DNA of 39,761 nt from a virus. The translations under genes and the position numbers were made by a program. The stretch spans positions 1-39,761 of the IMG/VR virus record IMGVR_UViG_3300045929_000088. One strand, written 5' to 3'. A model generated the notes under the pieces. The model saw only the letters and a program-made list of their open reading frames with translations. It was not told where the DNA came from and made no database searches. Each line of letters starts with the position of its first letter. The stretch's first letter is position 1. Shown here piece by piece: positions 31,508 through 38,081 of the stretch.

Positions 31508-32422
31508 ATGGAAGATGAGGTAGAGGCATTTGTGCGCCGCGGCGTGGCCGCGTCGCGAGCGGTCGCGGCGCTGGGCGTCGGCCCGAGCGCCCCGACAAAC
31601 CGGTTGCAACCGGTTGTCGGTGACGATCGCCCGCACGACCAGGGGTCAGCACGGGTCGTGGCGATCGCCGCGCACAAGGGCGGCGTGGGTAAGACGACGA
31701 CGGCGATCGTGCTCGCCGCCGGCCTGGCGCGCTGGCTGGGCCACCGTGTGCTGCTCGTCGACCTGGACCCGCAAGGGTGTGCGACGCGCGGGCTCATCAC
31801 GACCGACGTCACCTACCACGAGCTCGGCACCGCCGACCTGTTCACCGACTCGCCTCGCAGCGTCGGGGCCGTGGCGCGCGACACCCAGGTGCCAGGGCTC
31901 GTGATGGTCCCGAGCTCGTTGCGGCTCGAGCGCCACGCGCAGTGGCTGGCGTCGGCGACCGACCGCGGCTACTACCTACAGCACGCCCTGGCGCCCGAGC
32001 TCGCGTGCTTCGAGTGGATCGTGCTCGATTGCCAACCCTCACTGGGTCCACTTGTCGAGAATGCGTGCCGCGCCGCCACCGACATCATCGTGCCGGTGCG
32101 GATGGAAGCGCGATCGCCGGAGTCGATCGTCGACCTCGAGGGCTCACTGCGGCAGTGGCGCCGCGACTTCGACGCCTGGTGGTTGCTCCGCACGCTGTTT
32201 CACCCACGACGCAAGGTGACGCAGGCGGTGAGCGAGACGCTCGATCGATTCGAGCGGCGCGTGCTCCACACCACGATCCGCCAAAGCGAGAGCGTCAACC
32301 AGGCGCAACTCGTCGGCGAGGACCTACTCTCGTACGACCCCGAGTGCAACGCGGCGATCGACTACCAGGCCTTGGTGCGGGAGGTGAGCGCATGGCGCGA
32401 AAGCTCTCAACCGCGGATCTGA
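31508..32422 (+). CDS. parA: ParA-family partitioning ATPase
   Basis: 304 residues from ATG 31508, preceded by AAGGAGG; an upstream in-frame start at 31466 lacks such a signal. Residues 56-64 are the deviant Walker A (HKGGVGKTT, K57 and K62), followed by VLLVDLDPQG (Walker A') and a Walker B region VLDCQPSLGPL, the order of ParA/Soj ATPases. A ~45-residue N-terminal extension precedes the ATPase. These proteins bind DNA non-specifically and move plasmid or chromosome cargo with a ParB-type partner. No ParB is recognised; the overlapping small protein at 32392 is the best positional candidate. In a phage it suggests stable inheritance of an extrachromosomal form or a regulatory use. Confidence 0.88.
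   Translation: MEDEVEAFVRRGVAASRAVAALGVGPSAPTNRLQPVVGDDRPHDQGSARVVAIAAHKGGVGKTTTAIVLAAGLARWLGHRVLLVDLDPQGCATRGLITTDVTYHELGTADLFTDSPRSVGAVARDTQVPGLVMVPSSLRLERHAQWLASATDRGYYLQHALAPELACFEWIVLDCQPSLGPLVENACRAATDIIVPVRMEARSPESIVDLEGSLRQWRRDFDAWWLLRTLFHPRRKVTQAVSETLDRFERRVLHTTIRQSESVNQAQLVGEDLLSYDPECNAAIDYQALVREVSAWRESSQPRI
31592..31620. promoter_or_regulatory. Near-perfect 28-bp palindrome inside parA (operator/centromere candidate)
   Basis: Two 14-base arms match perfectly (CCGACAACCGGTTG and its inverse) around a GCAA core; the only deviation is one extra A in the left arm at 31597-31599. It lies in the parA N-terminal extension, codons for PTNRLQPVVG. A related half-site occurs at 31467-31486. 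Such sites serve as parS-like centromeres or ParA/ParB operators in partition loci. Confidence 0.8.
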
Positions 32423-32676
32423 CGGCGCGCGCGCGGGCGCGGCTGCGCCAGGTCGTCGTGCCCGAGCCGATGCGGCGCCGGCCGCACCTGGTCAAGTGCG
32501 AGTACGGCCCGTGCGACGTGCTCGTCGATCGGTCGGCGCCGCGCGCGAAGCACAAGAAGTACTGCTCGAGCGGCCACAAGTGGCTCGCCTGGCGCGCCCG
32601 CGATCGCGAGCACGCGCGCGAAGAGGGGCGCCACGAGGAACGCGCGCGAACCGCCCGTCGCGGGGGACTCAGATGA
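32392..32676 (+). CDS. Small basic zinc-finger protein, possible ParA partner
   Basis: 94 residues from ATG 32392, overlapping the end of parA by 31 bases. The basic N-terminus (ARKLSTADLTARARARLRQV) is followed by C-x4-C...C-x3-H (CEYGPCDVL...KYCSSGHKW), a treble-clef-like metal site, and a very Arg-rich tail (WRARDREHAREEGRHEERAR). Basic zinc-binding proteins placed like this can be site-specific DNA binders. By position it could replace ParB and bind the palindrome at 31592, but it has no ParB motif, so this is a hypothesis. Confidence 0.65.
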   Translation: MARKLSTADLTARARARLRQVVVPEPMRRRPHLVKCEYGPCDVLVDRSAPRAKHKKYCSSGHKWLAWRARDREHAREEGRHEERARTARRGGLR

Positions 32677-32822
32677 CCGAGCGGATCCGGAGCGTCTCGC
32701 CGTTCGATCGCGAGCGGCGCCGCCGGCGCGCGCATGATGGGTGGATGGTGCTCTTGGCGCTCGGCCTCGTGATCGGGTTCGCGCTCGGTCGGATCCTCTG
32801 CGCGGTCGGCGGCTGCGCGTGA
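32673..32822 (+). CDS. Single-pass small membrane protein
   Basis: 49 residues from ATG 32673, overlapping the preceding stop (ATGA). A basic N-terminus (FDRERRRRRAHDG) precedes one hydrophobic segment (WMVLLALGLVIGFALG) and a Cys-containing end (CAVGGCA), giving a cytoplasmic N-terminus by the positive-inside rule. No function is recognised. Length and overlap argue for a real small gene co-transcribed with parA. Confidence 0.6.
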   Translation: MTERIRSVSPFDRERRRRRAHDGWMVLLALGLVIGFALGRILCAVGGCA

Positions 32823-32857
32823 CCTGACCTGTCACACCCCGGGACGAGTCTGGCGGG

Positions 32858-33349
32858 ATGCGCTGCTGGCGTCCCCTCCCGGATTCAAACTGCCTCGAGG
32901 TGAGCGACGACGGCGTCGTGCGCGTCATCGGCGGCGACGAGCTCGCGCAGTGGGTCAGCGGCGCCGGCTACCTGCAGGTCGACGTCGGCGGGCCCGCGCC
33001 GCTCGCCGTGCACCGGCTGGTGCTCGAGGTCTTCGTCGGCCCCGCCCCGCCCGGGCACGTCGCCCACCACGCCGACCACAACAAGGTCAACAACCGGGTC
33101 GGCAACCTGGCCTGGGTCACTCGCAGTGAGAACGGCAAACGCGCGTGGGCCGCCGGCCGGCAGTCGGCCGTTCGACCCATCCGGACGACCTGCCATCAGG
33201 GGCATCCGCTCGATCAGACCTATCGGCAACGGGATCGGCGGGGGGTCCAGCGGGAGTGGCGGCGGTGTTCGGCGTGTCGCCGGCTCGGCGATCGCCGGCG
33301 CCGGGAGGCGGCCAAGCACGCGGGCGTGCTCGCCCTGCCGGGGCTCTAA
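32858..33349 (+). CDS. HNH homing-type endonuclease with NUMOD4-like N-terminus
   Basis: 163 residues. Residues ~1-55 resemble NUMOD4 (WRPLPDSNCLEVSDDGVV..., then G-Y-L-Q-V). Residues ~55-95 carry the HNH_3 core: HRLVLEVFVG, HHADHNKVNNRVGNLAWVT, with the H-N-N pattern of intron-type homing nucleases. A C-terminal Cys/His cluster (CHQGHPLDQTY...RRCSACRR) may form an extra zinc ribbon for target binding. Freestanding copies are common selfish genes in phages, though HNH proteins near terminase can also take part in packaging. Confidence 0.83.
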   Translation: MRCWRPLPDSNCLEVSDDGVVRVIGGDELAQWVSGAGYLQVDVGGPAPLAVHRLVLEVFVGPAPPGHVAHHADHNKVNNRVGNLAWVTRSENGKRAWAAGRQSAVRPIRTTCHQGHPLDQTYRQRDRRGVQREWRRCSACRRLGDRRRREAAKHAGVLALPGL

Positions 33350-33379
33350 GCCTCCGCAAGCTGTAAACGACAGGTTGAC

Positions 33380-33398
33380 GTTAAGGGATTCCCCTAAC
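33380..33398. promoter_or_regulatory. 19-bp imperfect palindrome
   Basis: GTTAAGGGATTCCCCTAAC has arms GTTA.GGGa / tCCC.TAAC around a central base, preceded by TTGACG (33375-33380). It lies just after the HNH gene in the 290-base gap 33350-33639 and could be a regulator binding site. No -10 is visible at the expected distance. Confidence 0.6.
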
Positions 33399-33401
33399 GG
33401 G

Positions 33402-33432
33402 GTTCCGGCGGCGGTCGAGACGCCGCCGGAAC
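33402..33432 (+). terminator. Strong GC hairpin, terminator-like without U-tract
   Basis: GTTCCGGCGGCG (33402-33413) pairs perfectly with CGCCGCCGGAAC (33421-33432) around a 7-base loop. The 12-bp GC-rich stem follows the HNH gene and would be very stable in RNA. There is no run of T, so it may be a pause or processing element instead of an intrinsic terminator. Confidence 0.5.
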
Positions 33433-33580
33433 GATCCGGTCGTCCCCAACCGGTGGAGCGCAGAGGCGCGGCGCCGACGTAGCGGGGGGCGCCGCGCTCC
33501 GTTCACCGTGGCGGAATTGCCAGGGGACCAACCGAAACGCGAACGGTCACAACGTCACAACCCCAATGAAACCGGGGTCG

Positions 33581-33619
33581 TAGTACGAATGCCCCGTGCG
33601 TCGGCGGCGATTCGTACTA
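33581..33619. terminator. Hairpin between converging transcripts, T-rich flank on + side
   Basis: TAGTACGAAT (33581-33590) pairs with ATTCGTACTA (33610-33619) around a 19-base GC-rich loop and is followed by TTTCTAATTCT on the plus strand. It lies between rightward genes and the end of the minus-strand gene at 33640, so it may act as a bidirectional transcript end. Confidence 0.5.
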
Positions 33620-33639
33620 TTTCTAATTCTCATCCCAGC

Positions 33640-34086
33640 TCAGGCCGCCGGTTTCAGGCTGGCCCGCAACAAGGTCTTCGCTTCCCGCCGCTTTCGCACC
33701 AGGGCGCCGCGCATCGGTTTGACGCTCGCGTAGTAGACGGTCGGCGCCTGCTCGAAGCTGGCCGCGATCGAGCTCGCGGCGAGGTCGGCGTCGACGCCGC
33801 CGGCGACCAACTGCGCCTGGCACGTCGCGTCGTTGAAGCTGGTCTGACCGGCGCGCGATTCGCGCCGCACCTGGTAGCCGTTGACCGTCGTCCAGTCCTT
33901 CGGCTGAAACCCGGCCTGGAGCAAGAGTTCGTGGATCCGCTTGCGCGTCTCCTTCCCGAGCTCCTCGAGCTCGGCGAGCGGCGCGAGCTTGGCGGCGATC
34001 GTCCGCTCCCGCTTGACCAAGAGGGGGAGGTCGGTGTGCTTCAGACTGGGGTGGGTCAAATATGCGTCGGGGTCTTGCATACCCAT
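33640..34086 (-). CDS. Minus-strand coiled-coil phage protein (hypothetical)
   Basis: 148 residues from ATG 34086 (ATG 34080 equally possible). A longer frame would run into the oppositely oriented zinc-ribbon gene, so the short form is chosen. N-terminal helix 'LLVKRERTIAAKLAPLAELEELGKETRKRIHELLL' likely forms a coiled coil, followed by 'VNGYQVRRESRAGQTSF' and a C-terminal SVKPMRG. This architecture recalls small phage proteins found with YqaJ-type exonucleases, where a coiled coil is followed by a beta segment and 'kP.k..vr', but I cannot name the family. Its opposite orientation inside the rightward block points to separate, perhaps lysogenic, expression. Confidence 0.6.
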   Translation of the reverse strand: MGMQDPDAYLTHPSLKHTDLPLLVKRERTIAAKLAPLAELEELGKETRKRIHELLLQAGFQPKDWTTVNGYQVRRESRAGQTSFNDATCQAQLVAGGVDADLAASSIAASFEQAPTVYYASVKPMRGALVRKRREAKTLLRASLKPAA

Positions 34087-34152
34087 CTGTTTCGGCTCGA
34101 GCCCAGGTTTTCCCCGCCTGTTCGCCTCTCGCGCCGAAGGAGTTGGCCCCCC

Positions 34153-34449
34153 GTGATTCTCCCGTTCCCCGGCCCCCGGCCGGCGCCCTCGACCCCCCGG
34201 AGCGACGTCCCGAAACCAACCTGCCCGTACTGCGGCTCGCAGCGATCGCGGGTCTATCGGTCCAAGGGCGCCATGCAATCAGACCTGTACCGCCGGCGCC
34301 GCCGGTGCCTCGAGTGCGTCGGCCCGAACGGCGAGCGGCGCACCTGGCCGACCGTCGAGGGGCTCGACCTGCCGCGCTTCCTGCGCGAGCTCGAGGCCGA
34401 GGGCGTCAACCCGGCCGACCTGGGCCTGGTCCCCGCCGCCGCGGCGTAA
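34153..34449 (+). CDS. Zinc-ribbon regulator-like protein
   Basis: 98 residues from GTG 34153 (GGAG about ten bases upstream), divergent from the gene at 33640-34086. After a Pro-rich start (ILPFPGPRPAPSTPRSD), residues ~24-57 hold CPYCGS...RRRCLEC, a four-Cys ribbon resembling NrdR/transcription-factor ribbons in spacing, then a helix 'LDLPRFLRELEAEGVNPADLG'. Possibly a late-gene regulator, given its location before the TA/terminase region; this is inferred only. Confidence 0.66.
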   Translation: MILPFPGPRPAPSTPRSDVPKPTCPYCGSQRSRVYRSKGAMQSDLYRRRRRCLECVGPNGERRTWPTVEGLDLPRFLRELEAEGVNPADLGLVPAAAA

Positions 34450-34472
34450 GGGACAGCAACGAAGGACCCCCC

Positions 34473-34664
34473 GTGGCGTGTCCGTGCCACCGGCGGTGCC
34501 CGTCGTGCCGGCAGAACATCCTGGCGGTCGGGCGCGAGGCGCCCCCCGAGCGGGGCCGGCCGGTCAAAGTGTGCCGCTGTGGGTGGGAGCGGGTCGGGCC
34601 CGGCCGCGATGGCCGGGTGGTCTGGCGGGATCCGACGAAGACTCGGACGACACCTTCACGATAA
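34473..34664 (+). CDS. Very small Cys-rich zinc-binding protein
   Basis: 63 residues from GTG 34473, with AAGGA and a six-base spacer, in a different frame from the longer overlapping frame at 34478. The Cys array is C-P-C-H-x2-C-P-S-C then C-R-C-G-W, typical of a compact treble-clef or rubredoxin-like metal site. The remainder is Arg-rich (RVGPGRDGRVVWRDPTKTRTTPSR). No family is recognised. Confidence 0.55.
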   Translation: MACPCHRRCPSCRQNILAVGREAPPERGRPVKVCRCGWERVGPGRDGRVVWRDPTKTRTTPSR

Positions 34665-34682
34665 TTTGCGCAGGAGTGCGCA

Positions 34683-35108
34683 ATGGGGACACAGCTCGAG
34701 TGGTGCCGGCTGATCGAGGTGCGGTGCTGTTGTCAGCCGGTGAAGCAGTACGGCTGGTTGCACGTGCACGAGTCGCTCGTGGTGAAAGGCCGGCGCGTGA
34801 CGTTCGCCGGCGCGAACGATCTCCGCGTCACGCTGGAGGTGCGCGAGCTCCAGGAGGATCGCGCCGAGCTCGTGCGGCTCGAGGGCGATCCGGTGGACGT
34901 TACCGTGGTGCGGTGCTCACGCCTGGCGTTGAGCAGCGAGCACGTGCCGCTCGAGACGATCGCGCAGCTGGATGGGTTCGTGCCGTGGCGGCCAGCGTTC
35001 ACCTGTCTGCGGTGCCACGCGGTGAGCTTCAACGTGCACGACATCGCGCAGCGCTACTGCGGCCGGTGCCATCGATTCCTCGAGGACGATGCCGGCCTTG
35101 AGACGTGA
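34683..35108 (+). CDS. Zinc-finger-containing hypothetical protein
   Basis: 141 residues from ATG 34683 with AGGAG upstream. The N-terminal half is beta-rich with EVRCCCQP near residue 12. The C-terminal CLRCHAVSFNVHDIAQRYCGRCHRFLED (C-x2-C...C-x2-C) is a clear zinc ribbon at residues ~107-132. Last of three consecutive zinc-ribbon genes before the toxin-antitoxin pair. Function unknown. Confidence 0.68.
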   Translation: MGTQLEWCRLIEVRCCCQPVKQYGWLHVHESLVVKGRRVTFAGANDLRVTLEVRELQEDRAELVRLEGDPVDVTVVRCSRLALSSEHVPLETIAQLDGFVPWRPAFTCLRCHAVSFNVHDIAQRYCGRCHRFLEDDAGLET

Positions 35109-35127
35109 GTCGCCGACAACACGCCGT

Positions 35128-35154
35128 CTGCATGACGATATATACTTGATGCAG
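35128..35154. promoter_or_regulatory. vapBC promoter/operator candidate
   Basis: CTGCAT (35128-35133) and ATGCAG (35149-35154) form an inverted repeat that flanks the -10-like TATACT (35141-35146). The VapB start codon follows at 35155, so the transcript would be nearly leaderless, and the repeat would let the VapB/VapC complex block it. No good -35 is seen. Confidence 0.55.
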
Positions 35155-35358
35155 ATGCGCACAACGCTCAATCTCGACGACGACAAGATCGCTCGCGCGA
35201 AAGCGCTCACGGGCGAGACGGAGAAGACGGCCCTGATCCACGCCGGCCTGGATGCCTTGATTGCCAGGGAGAGCGCGAAGCGCCTGGCGGATCTGGGTGG
35301 GCACTTCCCCATCAGGACGCCACCGCGTCGCCGGCGCGCCCCGCGGTCCCGCCGATGA
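35155..35358 (+). CDS. vapB: VapB-type antitoxin
   Basis: 67 residues from ATG 35155 (ATG 35149 is an alternative). 'MRTTLNLDDDKIARAKALTG' followed by ETEKTALIHAGLDALIARES is the ribbon-helix-helix/VapB pattern widespread in bacterial VapBC modules: an N-terminal beta strand and two helices for operator binding. The C-terminal tail is very basic (PPRRRRAPRSRR) where the toxin-neutralising segment is usual. Its stop overlaps the toxin start (ATGA, 35355-35358). Should neutralise the adjacent PIN toxin and autoregulate the operon. Confidence 0.88.
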   Translation: MRTTLNLDDDKIARAKALTGETEKTALIHAGLDALIARESAKRLADLGGHFPIRTPPRRRRAPRSRR

Positions 35359-35714
35359 TCCTGGTCGACACCTCGATCTGGATCGATCACGGTCGGCGCC
35401 GTGATACGCAGTTGGCGGACTGGCTCATCGAAGGCCTGGTGCTAGGACATCCGTTCGTGCAGGGAGAGCTCGCGTGCGGGCAGATGCCGCGACGTACGGA
35501 CGTGCTCGCGTTGTTCGATCAGTTGCCGGTGGCACCCCTCGTCGCCCACGACGACGTGCTGCAGTTTGTCGAGCGACACGGGTTGATGGGCCGCGGCCTG
35601 GGGTGGATCGATCTCCATCTCTTGGCGTCCGCCGTGGTCAGCCGGGCCACCCTCGCGACGCGCGATCGCCCGCTCGCGCACGCCGCACGCGCGCTCGGCG
35701 TCGGTGAAAAGTAG
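35355..35714 (+). CDS. vapC: VapC-type PIN-domain ribonuclease toxin
   Basis: 119 residues beginning MILVDTSIWIDH. The PIN acidic residues are present: D5 in VDTS, E38 in GELACG, D86 in GWIDLHLLAS, and D104 in TRDRPLAHAA, so the nuclease looks intact. VapC toxins cut specific tRNA or rRNA loops and arrest growth when VapB is lost. Here the pair sits between early/middle genes and the terminase and could stabilise the prophage, act as an abortive defence against competing phages, or be a passenger. Confidence 0.9.
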   Translation: MILVDTSIWIDHGRRRDTQLADWLIEGLVLGHPFVQGELACGQMPRRTDVLALFDQLPVAPLVAHDDVLQFVERHGLMGRGLGWIDLHLLASAVVSRATLATRDRPLAHAARALGVGEK

Positions 35715-35927
35715 ACCCGGAGTAGAGGCCCGAGGGGCAGATGTGGCCGTCGCAGGGGCGCGCGCGAGCCCCATACCCCATCAAGCCCGAGCTCGCCCCG
35801 CTCCGACCGCGCTGTTCCCAGCAGCCCGCCAGGACGTGGCGAGACACTCAGCGCGAGGCACGCAGCCTAACACGGGGCGCTACCAGTAGCGCGGGCACGT
35901 CGGCGCCGCCTGCCACGCTCGGATCGA
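35715..35927. other. Gap before small terminase; possible packaging-site region
   Basis: No convincing gene. It holds a short hairpin GCGCTA-ccag-TAGCGC (35877-35892), with stop-like sequence and GC-rich DNA elsewhere. In many phages cos or pac lies just upstream of or within the small terminase gene, so this gap is a reasonable place to look, but no diagnostic sequence is visible. Confidence 0.4.
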
Positions 35928-36224
35928 GTGGCATTCGCAGACGGCTCCAAGAGTGGCGGCCGGGTCAAGGGCACCCCGAACCGCGCAACCAAAACCCTCA
36001 AGACCTTTCTCGACGGCATCTTCAGCGATGCGATCGCGGACCCGGAGTTCCGCGAGCGGCTGTTGATGCGGATCAAGACGTTCGAGCTCGACCCCTCCCT
36101 GCTCCGCTTGCTGCTGGCGTATTGGGCCGGCGTGCCGACCAAGTCGGTCGAGCACACGGGCACGGTGAGCCTGGCGGCCATCATTGCCGGCACCGCCCAG
36201 GACGACGGCGAGGACGACGCGTGA
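35928..36224 (+). CDS. Putative small terminase subunit
   Basis: 98 residues from GTG 35928. N-terminal 'GRVKGTPNRATKTLKTFLDGIF' matches the basic 'GRPKGtpNk.T.elr.f' opening of many small terminase and related DNA-packaging proteins. A short helical region and 'LLLAYWAGVPTKSVEHTGTV' follow. The position a few genes before the large terminase supports a role in recognising the packaging site. It is short for a complete small terminase, so the call is tentative. Confidence 0.62.
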   Translation: MAFADGSKSGGRVKGTPNRATKTLKTFLDGIFSDAIADPEFRERLLMRIKTFELDPSLLRLLLAYWAGVPTKSVEHTGTVSLAAIIAGTAQDDGEDDA

Positions 36225-36358
36225 GTCGGGCGCTGCTCCTGGTGCTCGTCGGGTTCGTCGTGATCGGCACGGTGGGGGCGCTCGTCGAGCGCGTCCAGCG
36301 ATACGGCGTGTGCCGGCGCAGCGGCGCGACCGCGCTCTACTGCATGTTCGTCGACTGA
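36221..36358 (+). CDS. Small single-TM membrane protein
   Basis: 45 residues from GTG 36221, overlapping the small-terminase stop (GTGA). One hydrophobic segment (ALLLVLVGFVVIGTVGALV) is followed by a Cys-containing tail (YGVCRRSGATALYCMFVD). Too short for most gene finders, but the overlap and tight spacing with neighbours favour a real gene. Possibly a lysis or membrane accessory gene. Confidence 0.55.
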   Translation: MSRALLLVLVGFVVIGTVGALVERVQRYGVCRRSGATALYCMFVD

Positions 36359-36360
36359 CC

Positions 36361-36609
36361 ATGCGCGACCTGCTCCTGATGGCGGTCGTGCAGTTCGTCA
36401 GCTACGCGAACCTCACCGTCAACTTCCGCGCGATCGCCGCCGGCAACGTGTGGTGGGCGATGGTGACCGACGCGATCGCCGCGGCGTTCGCCTACTTCAT
36501 CGTCCGCAAGGTCGTGAAGACCGAGGGCGGCTGGGTGCTGGCCGGCATGATGATCGGCGGCTCGCTGGCGGCCTGGTTCGGGATCTGGCTGACGCAGGCC
36601 TGGTCGTAA
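36361..36609 (+). CDS. Small multi-TM membrane protein
   Basis: 82 residues from ATG 36361, two bases after the previous stop, with three hydrophobic segments (RDLLLMAVVQFVSYANLTV; WWAMVTDAIAAAFAYFIV; WVLAGMMIGGSLAAWFGIWL). Its terminal A is shared with the large-terminase ATG (TAATG). Class I holins have three TM helices in this size range, so a holin is conceivable, but phages also encode similar-sized membrane proteins of other function next to terminase. Confidence 0.65.
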   Translation: MRDLLLMAVVQFVSYANLTVNFRAIAAGNVWWAMVTDAIAAAFAYFIVRKVVKTEGGWVLAGMMIGGSLAAWFGIWLTQAWS

Positions 36610-38081
36610 TGGCGAGCGACATCGAGCTCGCGAAGGCGAAGCTCGCCGAGTATCGGGAGTGGCCGCACGGGGCCAAGAAGTTCGTCGTCGAGCAGTTCGG
36701 CGCCGAGCCCGACGTCTTTCAAGAGGAGCTGCTCGAGGCCTGGGTGAATCCCCAGACGCCGCGCATCTCCCTGCAAGCGGCCGCGGGGGTTGGCAAGTCC
36801 GCAGGCATGGCCTGGTGTGCCTGGCACTTTCTCTCGTGCTGCTGCCTCGACCCCTACTCCCCGCCCAAAGGCCTCGTGACGGGTGTCACCGATGCCAACC
36901 TCAAAGATAACTTCTGGGCCGAGCTCGCGACCTGGCAGGCGCGGTCACACTATCTGACGGCCGCCTTCGAGCATACCGACACGCGGGTCACCGCGCGCGA
37001 GAACCCGAAGCAATGGTTCTTGGGGCGGCGCAACTGGCCGAAGTCAGGCACCGCCGACGAACAGGGCTCGACGCTCTCCGGGCTGCACGCGCGTTCGGTG
37101 GCGTGTTTCATCGACGAGAGCGGGTCGATCCCGCCGACCGTGTTGCGCGCCGCCGAGCAGGCACTGGCCGACAAGCCGCTCTGGGGCAAGATCGTCCAGG
37201 CCGGCAACCCGATCTCCCTCGACGGGATGCTCTACTTCGCCGCCAACCAGGCGCGGAGTCAGTGGTTCATCATCATCGTCACCAACGATCCCGATGACCC
37301 GCGGCGCGCCAAGCGCGGCGACATCGAGTGGGCCAAGACCCAAATCGCGCTCTACGGTCGCGATAACCCCTGGGTCATGTCGTACATCCTGGGCAAGTTC
37401 CCTCCGAGCTCCATCAACACGCTGCTCGGCATCGAGGATGTGCACGCGGCGCAGCGGCGGACCATCACGCCCGCCGAGTACCAGCACATGCAACGTCGGC
37501 TCGGAGTCGACGTCGCGCGCTTCGGCGACGACCGAACGGTGATGTTCCCGCGCCAGGGCCGGCGCGTCTTCAAACCGATTGTGCTCCGCGGCGCCGACAC
37601 CGCGCAGGTCGCCGCGCGCCTCTACGCCGCGAAAACGGCCTGGCAGAGCGACCTCGAGATTGTCGATAGCGGCGCGATGGGCGCCGGCGTGATCGACCAA
37701 CTGCGCGTGAGCGGCGTCTACGTCCTACCGGTCGCCTTCGGCGGCAAAGCCATCTCACCCAAGTTCAAGAACAAGCGCACCGAGATGTGGTGGCTGATGG
37801 CCGAGGGCATCAAGCGTGACTGGCAGCTACCCATGAACGTCGACGGCGACTTCGTCGCCGAGCTCACGACGCCGACCTACACCTTCCACCAGGGCACGTT
37901 GCTGCTCGAGGAGAAGGACCAGATCAAGAAGCGCCTGGGCCGCTCCCCCGACCTGGGCGACGGCCTCGCCGCGACCTGCGCCCTCCCTGACATGCCCCGC
38001 GAGCTCGTCGAGGCCATGCGCGGCGTGCAGCGCGCGGCGCACGCGGAAACCGAGTTCGACCCATTGAGGAGTACAGCGTGA
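36609..38081 (+). CDS. terL: Large terminase subunit (packaging ATPase-nuclease)
   Basis: 490 residues. ATPase: Walker A AAAGVGKS (K63), Walker B CFIDESG (D169/E170 in FIDES). Nuclease: RNase H-like fold with D301 in GVDVARFGDD, D353 in IVDSGAMG, and D448/D451 in DLGDGLA. 'NPWVMSYILGKFP' and 'ETLLG'-like linker (INTLLGIEDV) are typical between the two domains. It pumps DNA into the procapsid and cuts it. It starts on the A of the preceding stop and overlaps the following gene by a GTGA, as part of the packaging operon leading to portal. Confidence 0.93.
   Translation: MASDIELAKAKLAEYREWPHGAKKFVVEQFGAEPDVFQEELLEAWVNPQTPRISLQAAAGVGKSAGMAWCAWHFLSCCCLDPYSPPKGLVTGVTDANLKDNFWAELATWQARSHYLTAAFEHTDTRVTARENPKQWFLGRRNWPKSGTADEQGSTLSGLHARSVACFIDESGSIPPTVLRAAEQALADKPLWGKIVQAGNPISLDGMLYFAANQARSQWFIIIVTNDPDDPRRAKRGDIEWAKTQIALYGRDNPWVMSYILGKFPPSSINTLLGIEDVHAAQRRTITPAEYQHMQRRLGVDVARFGDDRTVMFPRQGRRVFKPIVLRGADTAQVAARLYAAKTAWQSDLEIVDSGAMGAGVIDQLRVSGVYVLPVAFGGKAISPKFKNKRTEMWWLMAEGIKRDWQLPMNVDGDFVAELTTPTYTFHQGTLLLEEKDQIKKRLGRSPDLGDGLAATCALPDMPRELVEAMRGVQRAAHAETEFDPLRSTA

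Noticed and set aside
34478-35101. 207-residue frame overlapping two zinc-ribbon genes
   Set aside because: It lacks a ribosome binding site and its composition is shadow-like, whereas 34473-34664 and 34683-35108 have good Shine-Dalgarno sites and clear Cys motifs.
35741-36220. Upstream extension of the small membrane-protein frame across the gap and small terminase
   Set aside because: The true start is the GTGA overlap at 36221; the extension covers the better supported small-terminase frame.
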